Origin: Mycobacterium gallinarum
Lineage (GTDB): Bacteria; Actinomycetota; Actinomycetes; Mycobacteriales; Mycobacteriaceae
NCBI RefSeq assembly: GCF_010726765.1
Contig: NZ_AP022601.1
Span: 496,001 to 560,000, forward strand
Reading direction: 5' to 3'
Length of the DNA: 64,000 bases
Positions 33,533 to 46,149 of this stretch are shown piece by piece. Made by a program: the position numbers and the translations under genes. The notes under the pieces are model-generated. The model searched no databases, was not told the origin of the DNA, and saw nothing but the letters and a program-made list of their open reading frames with translations. Every line of letters begins with the position of its first letter. Position 1 is the first letter of the stretch.

Positions 33533-36313
33533 GTGAGCTCGGCTATTCGCAAAACGGAGTGGACGTCTGTCGTGGCATTGGTGGCCGATCTGGCCGCTGC
33601 TCCGAGTGGACTCTTCGTGGAAGGCGAAGCCGGTATCGGCAAGACGACCCTGTACCGCGACGCGATCGAACTTGCCCACGCGCAGGGATTCCACGTGCTT
33701 GCGGCACATGGCTCACCGGGCGAGGTGAACTTCGCGTTTGCGGCGTTAGCGGACCTGCTGGCCGATGTCGATGCCGATGTGTTCGCCGACCTGCCCCCCG
33801 TGCAACATGCGGCGTTGGATCGAATCTTGCTGCGCGGCAGCGCTGCTCCCGTCGTCCCCGACGAACGGGCGGCAGCGGCGGCTCTATATTCGGTGGTGCA
33901 GCGGCTCGAGGAGCGTGCGCCGGTGTTGATCGCCGTCGACGACGTGCAGTGGCTGGACACGCCGAGCAGCGTCGCCATCCGCTTCGTCGCGCGGCGGCTG
34001 AAGGGGTCGATCGGCATCCTTGCCACCGCGCGCACAGGAGACTCCGAATGTCCCGATTCGTCTTCGTGGCTACAGATGCGACGTCCGGATGCCGTCCGCC
34101 GGATGCGGATGGCGCCGCTGCCCCGCAGCGGCGTCGATGCCTTGATGGCGCGGCGCCAGGGACGTGCCTTTACGCGCGCCCAGTTGGTACGCATCTACGA
34201 GATATCCGGAGGTAACCCGTTTTACGCGCTTGAACTCGCGCGAGCTCTTGATGACGGACGAGGACTCGATGCTCAATTGCCGGAGACGTTGGCCGCGATG
34301 GTTGAGACGCACCTGAAGGGTCTGGATCAGGAAGCCGCGATGCTCCTACTGGCCGCCGCCTGCTCGCCTAAGCCAACCGTCGCGCTGGTATCCGAGGCCA
34401 CGGACGTCGACGAACATCGCGTGGTCGAGGTGCTGGAAAGCCCTGCCGTGGCGCGCATTGTCTCGATCGTCGGCAACAGCATCCACTTCTCGCATCCGCT
34501 TCTGGCCAGCGGCGTGTACACCGGCGCGGAGCCGGGCGAACGCCGCGAGATGCATCGTCGTCTGGCCGACATCGTGGAGCCGCCGGAACTCAAAGCGCGC
34601 CACCTGGCATCGGCGTCGGTCAGCGGTGACCCGGCGACTCTGGAAGCCCTCGATGCCGCGGCCGCCACGACGCGCGACCAGGGTGCCCCGACCGCGGCGG
34701 CGGAACTGATCGAACTGGCCATCGCTCTCGGCGGTGACAACCCGATACGTCGAATCATGGCTGCGCGCAATCATTTTGAAGCCGGTTCCATTGCGGTGGC
34801 GCGCCGTCACCTAGAAGGAGTTCCCGAAAGCTTGCCGGCCGGCGTCATGCGCGGAGCGGCGGTCATGCTGCGCGGCGCCATCGACGGCTACGACGGTTCG
34901 TTCACCGCGGCGGTCGACGCGCTGACCGAAGGTCTGGGCGAGGCCGTCGACAGTCCGCCGCTGCGACTGCAGGCGTTGACGCTGCTCGCACCGGCCATCG
35001 GCGTCGCCGGAAAGTGCGAAGAATCACTGTCGTACGCGCGCGAAGCTGTTGAACTCGCCGATCAACTGTCCGACCCCGCACTGCGAAGTCAAGCGCGCGC
35101 GATGTGGGTCAATCTGCTGTTCCTGTACGGGCAGGGCCTGGACGATCGTGCGCTGTCCGAAGCCATCGAGCTGCAGGGTGACTCCCATCCCGCCCATGTT
35201 CACACGAGGGCGGACGCGATCAAAGCCCTGACAGACGCAGGACTCGGGCGTCTCGACTCGGCGCGGCGTCATATGCGGGCTCTCAAACAGCAAGCGGCCG
35301 ACCGCGGCAACGAGATCGACGCACTATGGATAGACACTCACGCGACGACCATCAGCATCTGGCTGGGCGACTATCAGGACGCGGCCATGACTGCCGACGA
35401 CGTCGCCCAGCGCGCCGAGCAAATCGGCGGTCACAGCGCACAACTGTTCGCGTTGACGTGTCGTGCTGCGGTCGCCGCCCACACGGGACACGTCGATGAC
35501 GCGCGTCTAGCGGCAACCAGAGCGATCGCCCTGGCACACGAAACCGGCGGACATTTTCTGGCCGGACCGCCCACGGTCACTCTCGGCTTCCTCCACGTTT
35601 CGACCGGCGACTACGCCTCGGCACTGGACAGTCTGCAACCGCTACTGGCCACATTCGATCGCGAACACGGCACCGAAATGGTGGGCGGCGCCTACCTTCC
35701 CGATGCCATCGAAGCGCTCGCCGGGATGGGCCGCCTGGATGAAGCGCGGCCTTTGATCGACGCGCTCGAAGAAAATGGTCGTCGGCTCAGTCGGCCGTGG
35801 ATGCTCTTCACCGCCGCGCGTGGACGCAGCCAGTTGCAAGCGGCAAGCGGCGATCTGGACGCGGCGGAATCGTCCGCCCGAACCGCGCTGGACCATCACC
35901 GAGAGCTGCCGATGCCGTTCGAACAGGCCCGCACTCAGCTGATACTCGGCCAGATGCAGCGACGCCGACGTCGCAAGCAGGCGGCACAGGCCACCGTGGA
36001 AGCCGCGCTGTGCACGTTCGAACAGATCGGTGCACCACTCTGGGCGCAACGCGCACGCGCCGAACTATCCCGACTCAGGGGCAAACGGTCGGGAGGGATC
36101 GGCCTCACGCCGGCCGAGGAACGCGTTGCCCTCCGTGCCGCCGAAGGTATGACGAACCGCGAAATCGCGGCACAACTATTCCTGTCTCCCAAGACCGTCG
36201 AAATGAACCTCAGCAACATCTATCGCAAGCTCGGAATCCGATCCCGGGCCCAGCTCCATCTGCGCCTGACTGACCTCAATATCGGTGAAGACCCCGATTC
36301 GCGAGGCGCGTGA
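33533..36313 (+). CDS. Large ATP-binding LuxR-family regulator (LAL type)
   Basis: The 926-residue protein starts with a Walker A GEAGIGKTTL (31-40) and a Walker B-like VLIAVDDVQWLDTP. A long region of helical TPR-like repeats follows, then a C-terminal LuxR helix-turn-helix (LTPAEERVALRAAEGMTNRE, then LSPKTVEMNLSNIYRKLGI). This is the large ATP-binding LuxR (LAL) plan: ligand or protein signals are read by the repeats, with ATP binding as a switch. GTG 33533 has GAGGG seven bases upstream; ATG 33470 is an alternative adding 21 residues. It is divergent from the cutinase and may regulate it. Confidence 0.85.
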   Translation: MSSAIRKTEWTSVVALVADLAAAPSGLFVEGEAGIGKTTLYRDAIELAHAQGFHVLAAHGSPGEVNFAFAALADLLADVDADVFADLPPVQHAALDRILLRGSAAPVVPDERAAAAALYSVVQRLEERAPVLIAVDDVQWLDTPSSVAIRFVARRLKGSIGILATARTGDSECPDSSSWLQMRRPDAVRRMRMAPLPRSGVDALMARRQGRAFTRAQLVRIYEISGGNPFYALELARALDDGRGLDAQLPETLAAMVETHLKGLDQEAAMLLLAAACSPKPTVALVSEATDVDEHRVVEVLESPAVARIVSIVGNSIHFSHPLLASGVYTGAEPGERREMHRRLADIVEPPELKARHLASASVSGDPATLEALDAAAATTRDQGAPTAAAELIELAIALGGDNPIRRIMAARNHFEAGSIAVARRHLEGVPESLPAGVMRGAAVMLRGAIDGYDGSFTAAVDALTEGLGEAVDSPPLRLQALTLLAPAIGVAGKCEESLSYAREAVELADQLSDPALRSQARAMWVNLLFLYGQGLDDRALSEAIELQGDSHPAHVHTRADAIKALTDAGLGRLDSARRHMRALKQQAADRGNEIDALWIDTHATTISIWLGDYQDAAMTADDVAQRAEQIGGHSAQLFALTCRAAVAAHTGHVDDARLAATRAIALAHETGGHFLAGPPTVTLGFLHVSTGDYASALDSLQPLLATFDREHGTEMVGGAYLPDAIEALAGMGRLDEARPLIDALEENGRRLSRPWMLFTAARGRSQLQAASGDLDAAESSARTALDHHRELPMPFEQARTQLILGQMQRRRRRKQAAQATVEAALCTFEQIGAPLWAQRARAELSRLRGKRSGGIGLTPAEERVALRAAEGMTNREIAAQLFLSPKTVEMNLSNIYRKLGIRSRAQLHLRLTDLNIGEDPDSRGA

Positions 36314-36323
36314 CGGCGAGGTC

Positions 36324-37373
36324 CTAGCCTCGCAGCGACTCCGTATCGATCACGAACCGGTAGCGCACATCGCTGGCCAGCACCCGCTGGTACGCCTCGT
36401 TGATGTAATCCGGTGTGATGACCTCGATTTCGGGTCGCACGTCATGCTCGGCGCAGAAATTCAGCATCTCCTGCGTCTCGGCGATACCGCCGATCAGCGA
36501 TCCGGCCAGGCTGCGCCGACCGAAGACCAGCGACGGAGCGGTCACGCTCATGGGACGTTCGGGCATCCCGAGCTCGACCAGCGTGCCGTCGAGCCTCAGC
36601 AACTCCAGATACGCGTCGAGATCCAGGTTCGCCGAGACAGTGTTCAAGATGAGGTCGAACGAGCCGGCAAGCGTCTCGAACGTCGCCGGATCGGAGGTGG
36701 CGTAGTACTCGTCGGCACCTAGACGCAGTCCGTCCTCCATCTTCTTCAGCGACTGGCTCAGCACCGTCACCTTCGCGCCCATCGCATGCGCGAGCTTGAC
36801 ACCCATGTGGCCCAGGCCGCCGAGGCCGATCACGGCCACGCTCTTGCCGGGGCCCGCATTCCAGTGGCGCAGCGGCGAATACAGCGTGATGCCCGCGCAC
36901 AGCAGGGGCGCGGCAGCGTCCAGCGGCAAGCTGTCGGGGATGTGCAGCGCGTAGTTCTCGTCGACGACGATCGCGCCGCTGTACCCGCCCTGCGTCGGCT
37001 CACCGTCACGGCCGATGGCGTTGTAGGTGCCGATCATCCCGGGGTTGGTGCAGTACTGCTCCTGGCCGGCCTGGCACTGGGCGCACTCCCGGCAGCTGTC
37101 GACGAAGCAGCCGACGCCGACCCGATCGCCCACCTTGAACTTGGTCACTTCCGGACCGACCTCGGTCACGACCCCGGCGATCTCATGGCCGGGTACCACC
37201 GGATAGTTCGGCTCGCCCCACTCGGCTTTCACGGTGTGGATGTCGGAGTGACAGATGCCGGCGAAATGGATGTCGAATGCCACGTCGTGCGGCCCGACAT
37301 CGCGGCGCGTGATGGTGGTCTCGGTCAGCGGCGCGGTGGCCGACGTGGCGGCGTATGCGGAAACAGTGGTCAT
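36324..37373 (-). CDS. adhC: Zinc-dependent alcohol dehydrogenase AdhC
   Basis: The 349-residue medium-chain dehydrogenase has the catalytic zinc site ([18 protein letters not shown]), the structural zinc lobe [15 protein letters not shown] with four cysteines, and the NAD(P)-binding [13 protein letters not shown]. It belongs to the cinnamyl/YahK-like group and matches Rv3045 AdhC. It would interconvert aldehydes and alcohols with NADPH. The start MTTVSAYAA at 37373 gives the M. tuberculosis-like N-terminus; an upstream start at 37403 is less likely. It stands downstream of the YciI gene on the same strand, 118 bp away. Confidence 0.92.
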   Translation of the reverse strand: MTTVSAYAATSATAPLTETTITRRDVGPHDVAFDIHFAGICHSDIHTVKAEWGEPNYPVVPGHEIAGVVTEVGPEVTKFKVGDRVGVGCFVDSCRECAQCQAGQEQYCTNPGMIGTYNAIGRDGEPTQGGYSGAIVVDENYALHIPDSLPLDAAAPLLCAGITLYSPLRHWNAGPGKSVAVIGLGGLGHMGVKLAHAMGAKVTVLSQSLKKMEDGLRLGADEYYATSDPATFETLAGSFDLILNTVSANLDLDAYLELLRLDGTLVELGMPERPMSVTAPSLVFGRRSLAGSLIGGIAETQEMLNFCAEHDVRPEIEVITPDYINEAYQRVLASDVRYRFVIDTESLRG

Positions 37374-37491
37374 GAAAACGGCCTTCCACCTTGGGGTAAT
37401 CACAAGAGAAATTCGCCGCGACAGTGCGGCCTACCCTCAGGCAAACGACCGAATCGACCTCGATCTTCCCGCCGAAACTGTGAGTTAGTTC

Positions 37492-37767
37492 CTAAAGACC
37501 TGGCGCGCGGAAGGCCCCGTTGAACGCCAGTTGCTCATACCGAGCCACCTCGGCGGCCGTGTAGGGATCGTGGTCGACGATGGACTGCGCCTCCTCGGCG
37601 CTGAGGTCCCCCGTGATCAGGATTGCCCCGGACTCGTCCTCCAGGCGCCCCGCCAGCACTATGCGGCCGGCGGCGACCTCGCCCTTCAGCCACTCAAGAT
37701 GGGCCGGCCTGGTCTCGTTGACGACGTCGGGCGATTGCAGATAGGTGGACCTCAAGATGTGGAACAT
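37492..37767 (-). CDS. YciI-like protein
   Basis: The 91-residue ferredoxin-like-fold protein has the YciI pattern: RPAHLEWLKGEVAAGRIVLAG with the conserved His, then ESGAILI, and DHDPYTAAEVARYE with the conserved Asp/His pair. The function of the family is mostly unknown, sometimes hydrolase-like. ATG 37767 is the conventional start. A GTG at 37776, one base after the fecB stop, would add three residues and couple translation with fecB. Both place it in one operon with fecB. Confidence 0.8.
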   Translation of the reverse strand: MFHILRSTYLQSPDVVNETRPAHLEWLKGEVAAGRIVLAGRLEDESGAILITGDLSAEEAQSIVDHDPYTAAEVARYEQLAFNGAFRAPGL

Positions 37768-37777
37768 CTGCGCCACG

Positions 37778-38893
37778 CTAATTGATCGGGGCGTTGATCC
37801 ACGGAAGGTCCGCGAGGATTCCGCGCGCGGCGACAATGCCTTCGCCGGTCTGCCAAACCTCGTTGTTGACCGCGAAGATCCGGTTGTCGCGATTGGCCGA
37901 TAGCTCGCGCCACGCATCGCTCTCCATCACGCGGGGTGCGCGGTCTTTGGCGGCGGGGGAGTCGAACGAAAGGTAGACGATATCGCCGTCGGCAGCCGAG
38001 AAGTCGGGCGAGTTGTCCAGATCGGTGTCGGTGATGCCGATCTCGATGAACGGTTTGTCTTTGAACCGTTGTGCCGCAGGACGATCGACGCCGACGGCGC
38101 CCAGCACACTGCCCGGGAAGTTGTCCGTGCCGTACACCCGCGCCGTCGTCTCGGTGAACTGGACGACCGACGCCTGGAAATGGGTGGCGTCGTTCTCGGT
38201 GCCGGTCTTGTCGGCTGCCCGCTCGAAGCCGTCGATCATCCCGTTGACCGCGTCGAGGCGACCGGTCGCTTCGCCGACCGTCCGCATGTTGTCCTGCCAC
38301 GCACCGCCGGGCGGACCGCTGAACACCGTGGGGGCGATCGCCGACAGCTCACCGAAATCGTCGGGCGTCAGCGCCTGCGAGCCGAGGATCAGGTCGGGGT
38401 TTGCGGCCTTGATCGCATCGATATCGGGCGCGCTGCGAGTGCCCGCCCCGGGCACGTCGTGGATGACTCGGCCCAGATACGACGGTTGGCTGTTGGAGCC
38501 GTCGGGAAACGCGGCTGCCACGATGCGCGTCTGCAGACCCAGCGCGCACAACGTGTCGAGCTGGTCGCCGGAGAGCACCACGATGCGCTGCGGATCCGCC
38601 CGCACCTCGGTTTCACCCGCCGCATGGCGGACCCGGCGGTCCGGGGGCCCAGGGTCGACGGGGGTGGGCTCGGGTGCGCAAGATTCGTCTGGCCTGCGCT
38701 GATTGCCGAGTACACCCGCGCTGGCGATCTTCGTGGTGCTCGTGACGACGGACTGCTGGCCGGGGGTGGGGGCGGCGTCTCCGCCCAGCGATCCGCAACC
38801 GCTGGCAAGGGTGATCGTGAACGCGGCCGCGATCGCCGCCGACCCCAACGATCGAGCAGCCACGAGGCCGGCGCGGGGTCTGCTGATCAGCAC
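37778..38893 (-). CDS. fecB: Iron-siderophore-type substrate-binding lipoprotein FecB
   Basis: The 371-residue protein has a lipoprotein signal (LASGC, lipidated Cys33). A periplasmic-binding fold of the FecB/BtuF class follows: RIVVLSGDQLDTLCALGL, IDAIKAANPDLILGS, and a C-terminal IFAVNNEVW. It would bind ferric siderophore or heme-like ligands outside the membrane, as reported for Rv3044. No permease gene is beside it. The GTG at 38893 is divergent from ctaD with 160 bp between. No clear IdeR box was seen in that gap. The YciI gene follows within ten bases. Confidence 0.9.
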   Translation of the reverse strand: MLISRPRAGLVAARSLGSAAIAAAFTITLASGCGSLGGDAAPTPGQQSVVTSTTKIASAGVLGNQRRPDESCAPEPTPVDPGPPDRRVRHAAGETEVRADPQRIVVLSGDQLDTLCALGLQTRIVAAAFPDGSNSQPSYLGRVIHDVPGAGTRSAPDIDAIKAANPDLILGSQALTPDDFGELSAIAPTVFSGPPGGAWQDNMRTVGEATGRLDAVNGMIDGFERAADKTGTENDATHFQASVVQFTETTARVYGTDNFPGSVLGAVGVDRPAAQRFKDKPFIEIGITDTDLDNSPDFSAADGDIVYLSFDSPAAKDRAPRVMESDAWRELSANRDNRIFAVNNEVWQTGEGIVAARGILADLPWINAPIN

Positions 38894-38966
38894 GCCGCCG
38901 ACGGTAACATCCGAGCAGCTCGTGGCAGGTCAGCCCGTGTCGTGAGTCATTTACGACAGTTTGTAG

Positions 38967-42054
<3,088 letters not shown>

Positions 42055-42079
42055 CTCACGGGGCCCCACGCGCGGAGAT

Positions 42080-43522
42080 CTAGACGACGACGGTCGTCGG
42101 CTCCGGTGTTGCCGACCCCGTGATGCTGTGCCACGCACGGGCCAGCAGTTCGATGGCTTCGGCGAGCTGCTCCTCGGGCAGCGCGTATGGGATGCGCACG
42201 AATCGTTCCAGCGTCCCGTCGACCCCGAAGCGCGGCCCCGCGGGCAGGTCGAGGCCCAGCCGCGAGGCGGCCGCCGAAAGCGCGGTGCTCATCGGCGCGG
42301 GCAGACGCACCCACAGCGACATACCGCCGACGCCTGTGCCGGGCTCCCAGTCGGGCAGGTGACGACTCAGCAGCGACTGCAGCAGGGCGCGACGGGTCCG
42401 CAGGATCTCGCGGCGCTCAGGCAGGATCTCGTCGCGGGAGCCGAGAAGCCTTGCCGCGGCGAACTGTTCGAGCACCGGAGTACCCATGTCGATCGACGGC
42501 CGCAACGCAGCGATCGTCGCGATGGTGGCGCGCTCGGCGCGGATCCAGCCGACGCGCAATCCTCCCCAGAACGACTTCGACATCGAGCCGACGGTCATGA
42601 CCAGGTCGCGTCGCGTCGTCATGAATGCCGCCATGGGAGTCGGCATCGGCTCGTCCAGCCACATGTCGAGGATCGTCTCGTCGATGACCGTGCGGGTGCG
42701 TGTCTCGGCGATGATGCGGGCCAAGCGTTTCCGGTCCTCCACGGGCATGGTGAGCCCAGTGGGGTTCTGGTTGTCCGGGATGAAGTACGCCAGATTCGGG
42801 GCGAGCTGGTGGACCGCCGCCTGCACGGCGTCGAGCTCCCAGCCGGACTCGGTCATCGCAACCGGGACCGGTCGCGCCCCTGCGGTCGTGATGGCGGACA
42901 GTGCGCCGTGATAGGTGGGCTGCTCGACCAGCACGCGGTCGCCCGGCTGCACGTACGTCGTCAGGATCAACGAGATCGCGTGCAGCGCCCCCGTCGTCAC
43001 CAGCACCTCTTCGGGATCGGTGGGAAGGCCACGCTCGCAATATCTTTCAGCGATCGCCTGACGCAGCGCGCTCACTCCGACGAGTTCATGTCCCGGTTCG
43101 TGCAGGTACGGCGTGACGTCGCGGGTGGCGTCGACGAACGCCTCCATGACGGCGGCGGCGGGGGCGGACAGCGCGGCCGCGGCAAGACTCAGCGCGGTCG
43201 GCATGCCTTCGTTCCTGACCGAGGGCGCGACCGGCAGTGCCGTCGTGCTCCTGGCCCCTCGCCGAGCGTTGAGATAGCCGTCCTCGCGAAGTTGCGTGAA
43301 GGCGGCGGTGACCGTCGTGCGCGAGACCCGCAGCACATCGGCGAGCGTGCGCTCGCTGGGCAGTCGTGCGCCGACCGGTACCCGACCGTCGATGATCAGC
43401 AACCGGATAGCGTCGGCCAGTCCCTGGTAGGCAGGTCCACTTTGACTGGACGTACGCCAATTCCCCAATTCGCGGGCCAAGAGGTCCACATCGAGCGCTC
43501 TGGCGGCCATTTCTACGGTCAT
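42080..43522 (-). CDS. MocR/GntR-type regulator with aminotransferase-like domain (YczR-like)
   Basis: The 480-residue fusion has an N-terminal GntR winged helix (residues about 33-88, with LPSERTLADVLRVSRTTV) and a fold-type I PLP domain. The PLP lysine is Lys316 in VGSMSKSFWG, and the substrate-side DNQNPTG segment lies near residue 250. MocR regulators use PLP or its aldimine as a signal. A subgroup named YczR is linked to YczE membrane proteins, and a YczE gene is divergent here. ATG 43522 is preferred because a regulator-type repeat cluster lies immediately upstream; ATG 43510 and the upstream frame to 43561 are alternatives. Confidence 0.88.
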   Translation of the reverse strand: MTVEMAARALDVDLLARELGNWRTSSQSGPAYQGLADAIRLLIIDGRVPVGARLPSERTLADVLRVSRTTVTAAFTQLREDGYLNARRGARSTTALPVAPSVRNEGMPTALSLAAAALSAPAAAVMEAFVDATRDVTPYLHEPGHELVGVSALRQAIAERYCERGLPTDPEEVLVTTGALHAISLILTTYVQPGDRVLVEQPTYHGALSAITTAGARPVPVAMTESGWELDAVQAAVHQLAPNLAYFIPDNQNPTGLTMPVEDRKRLARIIAETRTRTVIDETILDMWLDEPMPTPMAAFMTTRRDLVMTVGSMSKSFWGGLRVGWIRAERATIATIAALRPSIDMGTPVLEQFAAARLLGSRDEILPERREILRTRRALLQSLLSRHLPDWEPGTGVGGMSLWVRLPAPMSTALSAAASRLGLDLPAGPRFGVDGTLERFVRIPYALPEEQLAEAIELLARAWHSITGSATPEPTTVVV

Positions 43523-43524
43523 TT

Positions 43525-43567
43525 GCAAGCCAGTATGCGCTAACTGGCTATTGATGAGCAAGCCAGT
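43525..43567. promoter_or_regulatory. Triple AGCCAGT operator array for the MocR regulator
   Basis: GCAAGCCAGT occurs identically at 43525-43534 and 43558-43567, 33 bp apart. An inverted copy ACTGGCT lies between them at 43543-43549. Two direct repeats with an inverted one fit the mixed direct/inverted sites known for MocR regulators. The array covers the divergent promoters of the regulator and of the small gene at 43586. Confidence 0.65.
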
Positions 43568-43585
43568 CGACCGGATTATCGAAGT

Positions 43586-43741
43586 GTGAGAACGAATTGG
43601 ATATCAAAACTGGGCCGCGAACTGGCGAGGATGTTCAGCTGGCAGGCGCCGGCCGGATGCGTTGACTTCCTGGACCGCGATGCCGAGCGCATGGCGCGCG
43701 AAGTGGAGCTCATCCGCATGCGCTTCCCGCATCACTCGTGA
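43586..43741 (+). CDS. Small 51-residue protein coupled to YczE
   Basis: GTG 43586 opens a 51-residue frame starting VRTNWISKLGRELARMF and ending RMRFPHHS. It has an amphipathic, charged helix (DRDAERMAREVELIRM) and no membrane segment. Its TGA overlaps the GTG of the yczE-like gene by four bases (GTGA), so translation is coupled. It stands first in the operon under the MocR operator array. It is not recognised as a family; it could be a partner or regulator of the membrane protein, or only a coupling reading frame. Confidence 0.55.
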   Translation: MRTNWISKLGRELARMFSWQAPAGCVDFLDRDAERMAREVELIRMRFPHHS

Positions 43742-44481
43742 CGGGCTTGCTGACGCGAGGGTCGCTTCGCGGTACGGCGCTGCTGGTCGGCCTCGCCGGT
43801 TACGGCTTCTCCATGGCGATGATGGTGCGCTCCGGGCTCGGACTCGACCCCTGGGATGTGTTCCACCAAGGGTTGGCCCTGCACACGGGCATGACGATCG
43901 GCATCGCGTCGGCGGTGGTCGGCGTTGTCGTGCTGCTGGCGTGGATACCGCTGCGGAACCGGCCCGGCATCGGCACCATCGCCAACGTCATCGTCATAGC
44001 GATCACGGTCGACCTCGGTCTGCTGCTGATGCAGGCGCCGACGTCGATGCCGGCGCGTATCGCGATGATGGTCGGCGCTGTCGTGCTCAACGCGTTCAGC
44101 ACGGTGCTCTATGTCGGGGCCGGGCTCGGTCCGGGTCCCCGCGATGGCCTGATGACTGGACTGGTCGTGCGAACTGGTCTGTCCGTGCGATTGGTTCGCA
44201 CGTCGATCGAGGCGTCCGTGCTCGCGATCGGATGGCTGCTCGGCGGCACGGTCGGTGTCGGCACCGTGCTCTACGCGTTCGGCATCGGTCCGCTTGTCCA
44301 ATTCTTCGTGCGCATCACGCCGAAGCCGATTCTTGCCGTGAGCGGGTGGGCCAACGTCGCACAGGCGAGCGAATTGGGCGCGCATACAGTCCGCAGCGGT
44401 GCGTCAGCGCGCCGAATTCGCCACACTACGATGGGCAGGTGCCAGTCGTCGAAGGAGATACAGCCGACCCCGACCTGCTGA
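43738..44481 (+). CDS. YczE/YitT-family membrane protein
   Basis: The 247-residue protein has about five membrane helices and the YczE-family pattern: LVGLAGYGFSMAMMVRSGLG, then LDPWDVFHQGL and YVGAGLGPGPRDGLMTGL with conserved prolines and glycines, then RTSIEASVLAIGWLLGG. The function is unknown; linkage to PLP-responsive MocR regulators suggests transport related to vitamin B6 or an amine, which is inference. The GTG at 43738 overlaps the stop of the small upstream gene, and its own 3' end overlaps the ABC ATPase start by 43 bases. Confidence 0.83.
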   Translation: MTGLLTRGSLRGTALLVGLAGYGFSMAMMVRSGLGLDPWDVFHQGLALHTGMTIGIASAVVGVVVLLAWIPLRNRPGIGTIANVIVIAITVDLGLLLMQAPTSMPARIAMMVGAVVLNAFSTVLYVGAGLGPGPRDGLMTGLVVRTGLSVRLVRTSIEASVLAIGWLLGGTVGVGTVLYAFGIGPLVQFFVRITPKPILAVSGWANVAQASELGAHTVRSGASARRIRHTTMGRCQSSKEIQPTPTC

Positions 44482-45281
44482 TCGACTTCGCCAAGGTGTC
44501 TCTGCGCCGCGGCGGCCAGGTTCTGGTGGGGCCCATCACGTGGTCGGTCGAACTCGACGAACGCTGGGTGGTCATCGGCCCCAACGGCGCGGGCAAGACG
44601 TCACTCCTACGAATCGCCGCCGCGATGGAGCATCCGTCCTCGGGTACCGCGCTGGTCCTCGGTGAGCGCCTCGGCAGGACCGACATGGCGGAGTTGCGGT
44701 CCCGCGTCGGGTTGAGCAGTTCCGCGCTTTCGCAGCGGGTGCCCGACGATGAGGTGGTCCGAGACCTGGTCGTGTCGGCCGGTTACTCGGTGATGGGCCG
44801 GTGGCGGGAGCGCTACGACGACATCGACTACGAGCAGGCGATCGACATGCTGGAGAGCGTCGGCGCCGAGCATCTCGCCGAGCGCGCCTACGGCACGCTG
44901 TCCGAGGGGGAGCGCAAGCGCGTGCTGATCGCGCGGTCGATGATGACCGATCCCGAATTGCTTCTGCTCGACGAGCCCGCGGCGGGCCTCGATCTCGGCG
45001 GTCGCGAAGACCTGCTTGCGCGATTGGAGGACCTGGCTCTCGACCCGGACTCTCCGGCGCTGGTGCTCGTCACCCACCACGTCGAGGAGATCCCGCGCGG
45101 TTTCTCCCACGGTCTGATCCTGTCGGAGGGCAAAGTCGTCGACTCCGGCCTGCTTCCCGACGTCCTGACCGCCGAGAATCTGTCCACGGCGTTCGGCCAG
45201 TCGATCCTTCTCGAAAAGGCCGACGGACGCTACTTCGCGCGTCGGGCAAGAAGCCGCGCGGCGCACAGGAGGCGAGCATGA
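44439..45281 (+). CDS. ABC transporter ATP-binding protein (Rv3041c-like)
   Basis: The 280-residue ATPase has Walker A GPNGAGKTSL (about residue 47), the ABC signature LSEGERKR, Walker B LLLLDEPAAGLD, and the switch histidine in VLVTHHVEEI. No permease gene is adjacent, as with Rv3041c, so its partner or even a transport role is uncertain. GTG 44439 follows a -10-like TACGAT (44427-44432) by six bases, so the mRNA is probably leaderless with a promoter inside the yczE-like gene. The frame remains open far upstream but overlaps that gene. Basic Arg-rich C-terminus. Confidence 0.9.
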   Translation: MPVVEGDTADPDLLIDFAKVSLRRGGQVLVGPITWSVELDERWVVIGPNGAGKTSLLRIAAAMEHPSSGTALVLGERLGRTDMAELRSRVGLSSSALSQRVPDDEVVRDLVVSAGYSVMGRWRERYDDIDYEQAIDMLESVGAEHLAERAYGTLSEGERKRVLIARSMMTDPELLLLDEPAAGLDLGGREDLLARLEDLALDPDSPALVLVTHHVEEIPRGFSHGLILSEGKVVDSGLLPDVLTAENLSTAFGQSILLEKADGRYFARRARSRAAHRRRA

Positions 45282-45303
45282 CTTTTCGGAGGGTAGGAAC
45301 GAA

Positions 45304-46149
45304 GTGACTGGGGATCAAACGCAAGATCCACTGGTCCCGAGACCGGCCGCGACGGTCATGCTGGTCCGCGACACCGCGGCCGGGATCAAGGTTTTTCTGA
45401 TGCGGCGGCACTCGGCGATGGACTTCGTCGCCGGCGTGATGGTGTTCCCGGGCGGCGGCGTCGACGACCGCGACCGCAACGCCGACATCGCCTGGTACGG
45501 GCCCGAACCCACCTGGTGGGCGGAACGATTCGCCGTCGCGCCCGATCTGGCTGAAGCGCTGGTGTGCGCCGCGGCGCGGGAGACCTTCGAAGAGTCCGGT
45601 GTGTTGTTCGCCGGGCCCGCCGACGATCCCGACGGCATCGTCAGTGACGCGTCGATCTACGGCGATGCCCGTACGGCGCTGGCGAATCACTCGCTGTCCT
45701 TCGCCGATTTCCTGCGTAGCGAGAAGCTGGTGCTGCGCGCGGATCTGCTTCGGCCGTGGGCGAATTGGGTGACGCCCAAGGAGGAGCGCACCCGCCGCTA
45801 CGACACCTACTTCTTCGTGGGTGCGCTACCGGAAGGCCAGCGGGCCGACGGTGAGAACACCGAAACCGATAAGGCGTTCTGGAGCACGCCGCAGGCCGGT
45901 CTCGACGAGTTCGCCGAGGGCAAGTCGTTTCTGCTCCCGCCCACGTGGACCCAGCTCGATTCACTCAACGGGCGCACAGTCGCCGAAGTGCTTGCCGTGG
46001 AGCGCAAGATCGTGCCGGTCGAGCCGCATCTGGCGGCCGATACGGACACCGGCAACTGGGAGATCGAGTTCTTCAACAGCGACCGGTACAACGCCGCACG
46101 CAACCGTCGCGCGCCCGACGGCTACAGCCGGGACGCACCGTCGGCATGA
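45304..46149 (+). CDS. NUDIX hydrolase (Rv3040c-like)
   Basis: The 281-residue protein has a NUDIX fold: [11 protein letters not shown] (47-55) and the catalytic helix [13 protein letters not shown] (90-102), with REtFEESG as the metal-binding core. A long insert separates the glycine part from the helix, as in the NUDT19-like group that can act on CoA derivatives. The position next to an enoyl-CoA hydratase supports an acyl-CoA-related substrate, but this is inference. GTG 45304 has GGAGGG upstream. Its TGA overlaps the echA17 ATG (ATGA). Confidence 0.88.
   Translation: MTGDQTQDPLVPRPAATVMLVRDTAAGIKVFLMRRHSAMDFVAGVMVFPGGGVDDRDRNADIAWYGPEPTWWAERFAVAPDLAEALVCAAARETFEESGVLFAGPADDPDGIVSDASIYGDARTALANHSLSFADFLRSEKLVLRADLLRPWANWVTPKEERTRRYDTYFFVGALPEGQRADGENTETDKAFWSTPQAGLDEFAEGKSFLLPPTWTQLDSLNGRTVAEVLAVERKIVPVEPHLAADTDTGNWEIEFFNSDRYNAARNRRAPDGYSRDAPSA

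Noticed and set aside
43525..43567. Repeats between the MocR gene and the small gene as a CRISPR array
   Set aside because: Units are 10 bp, only three with one inverted, and no spacers; they fit an operator.
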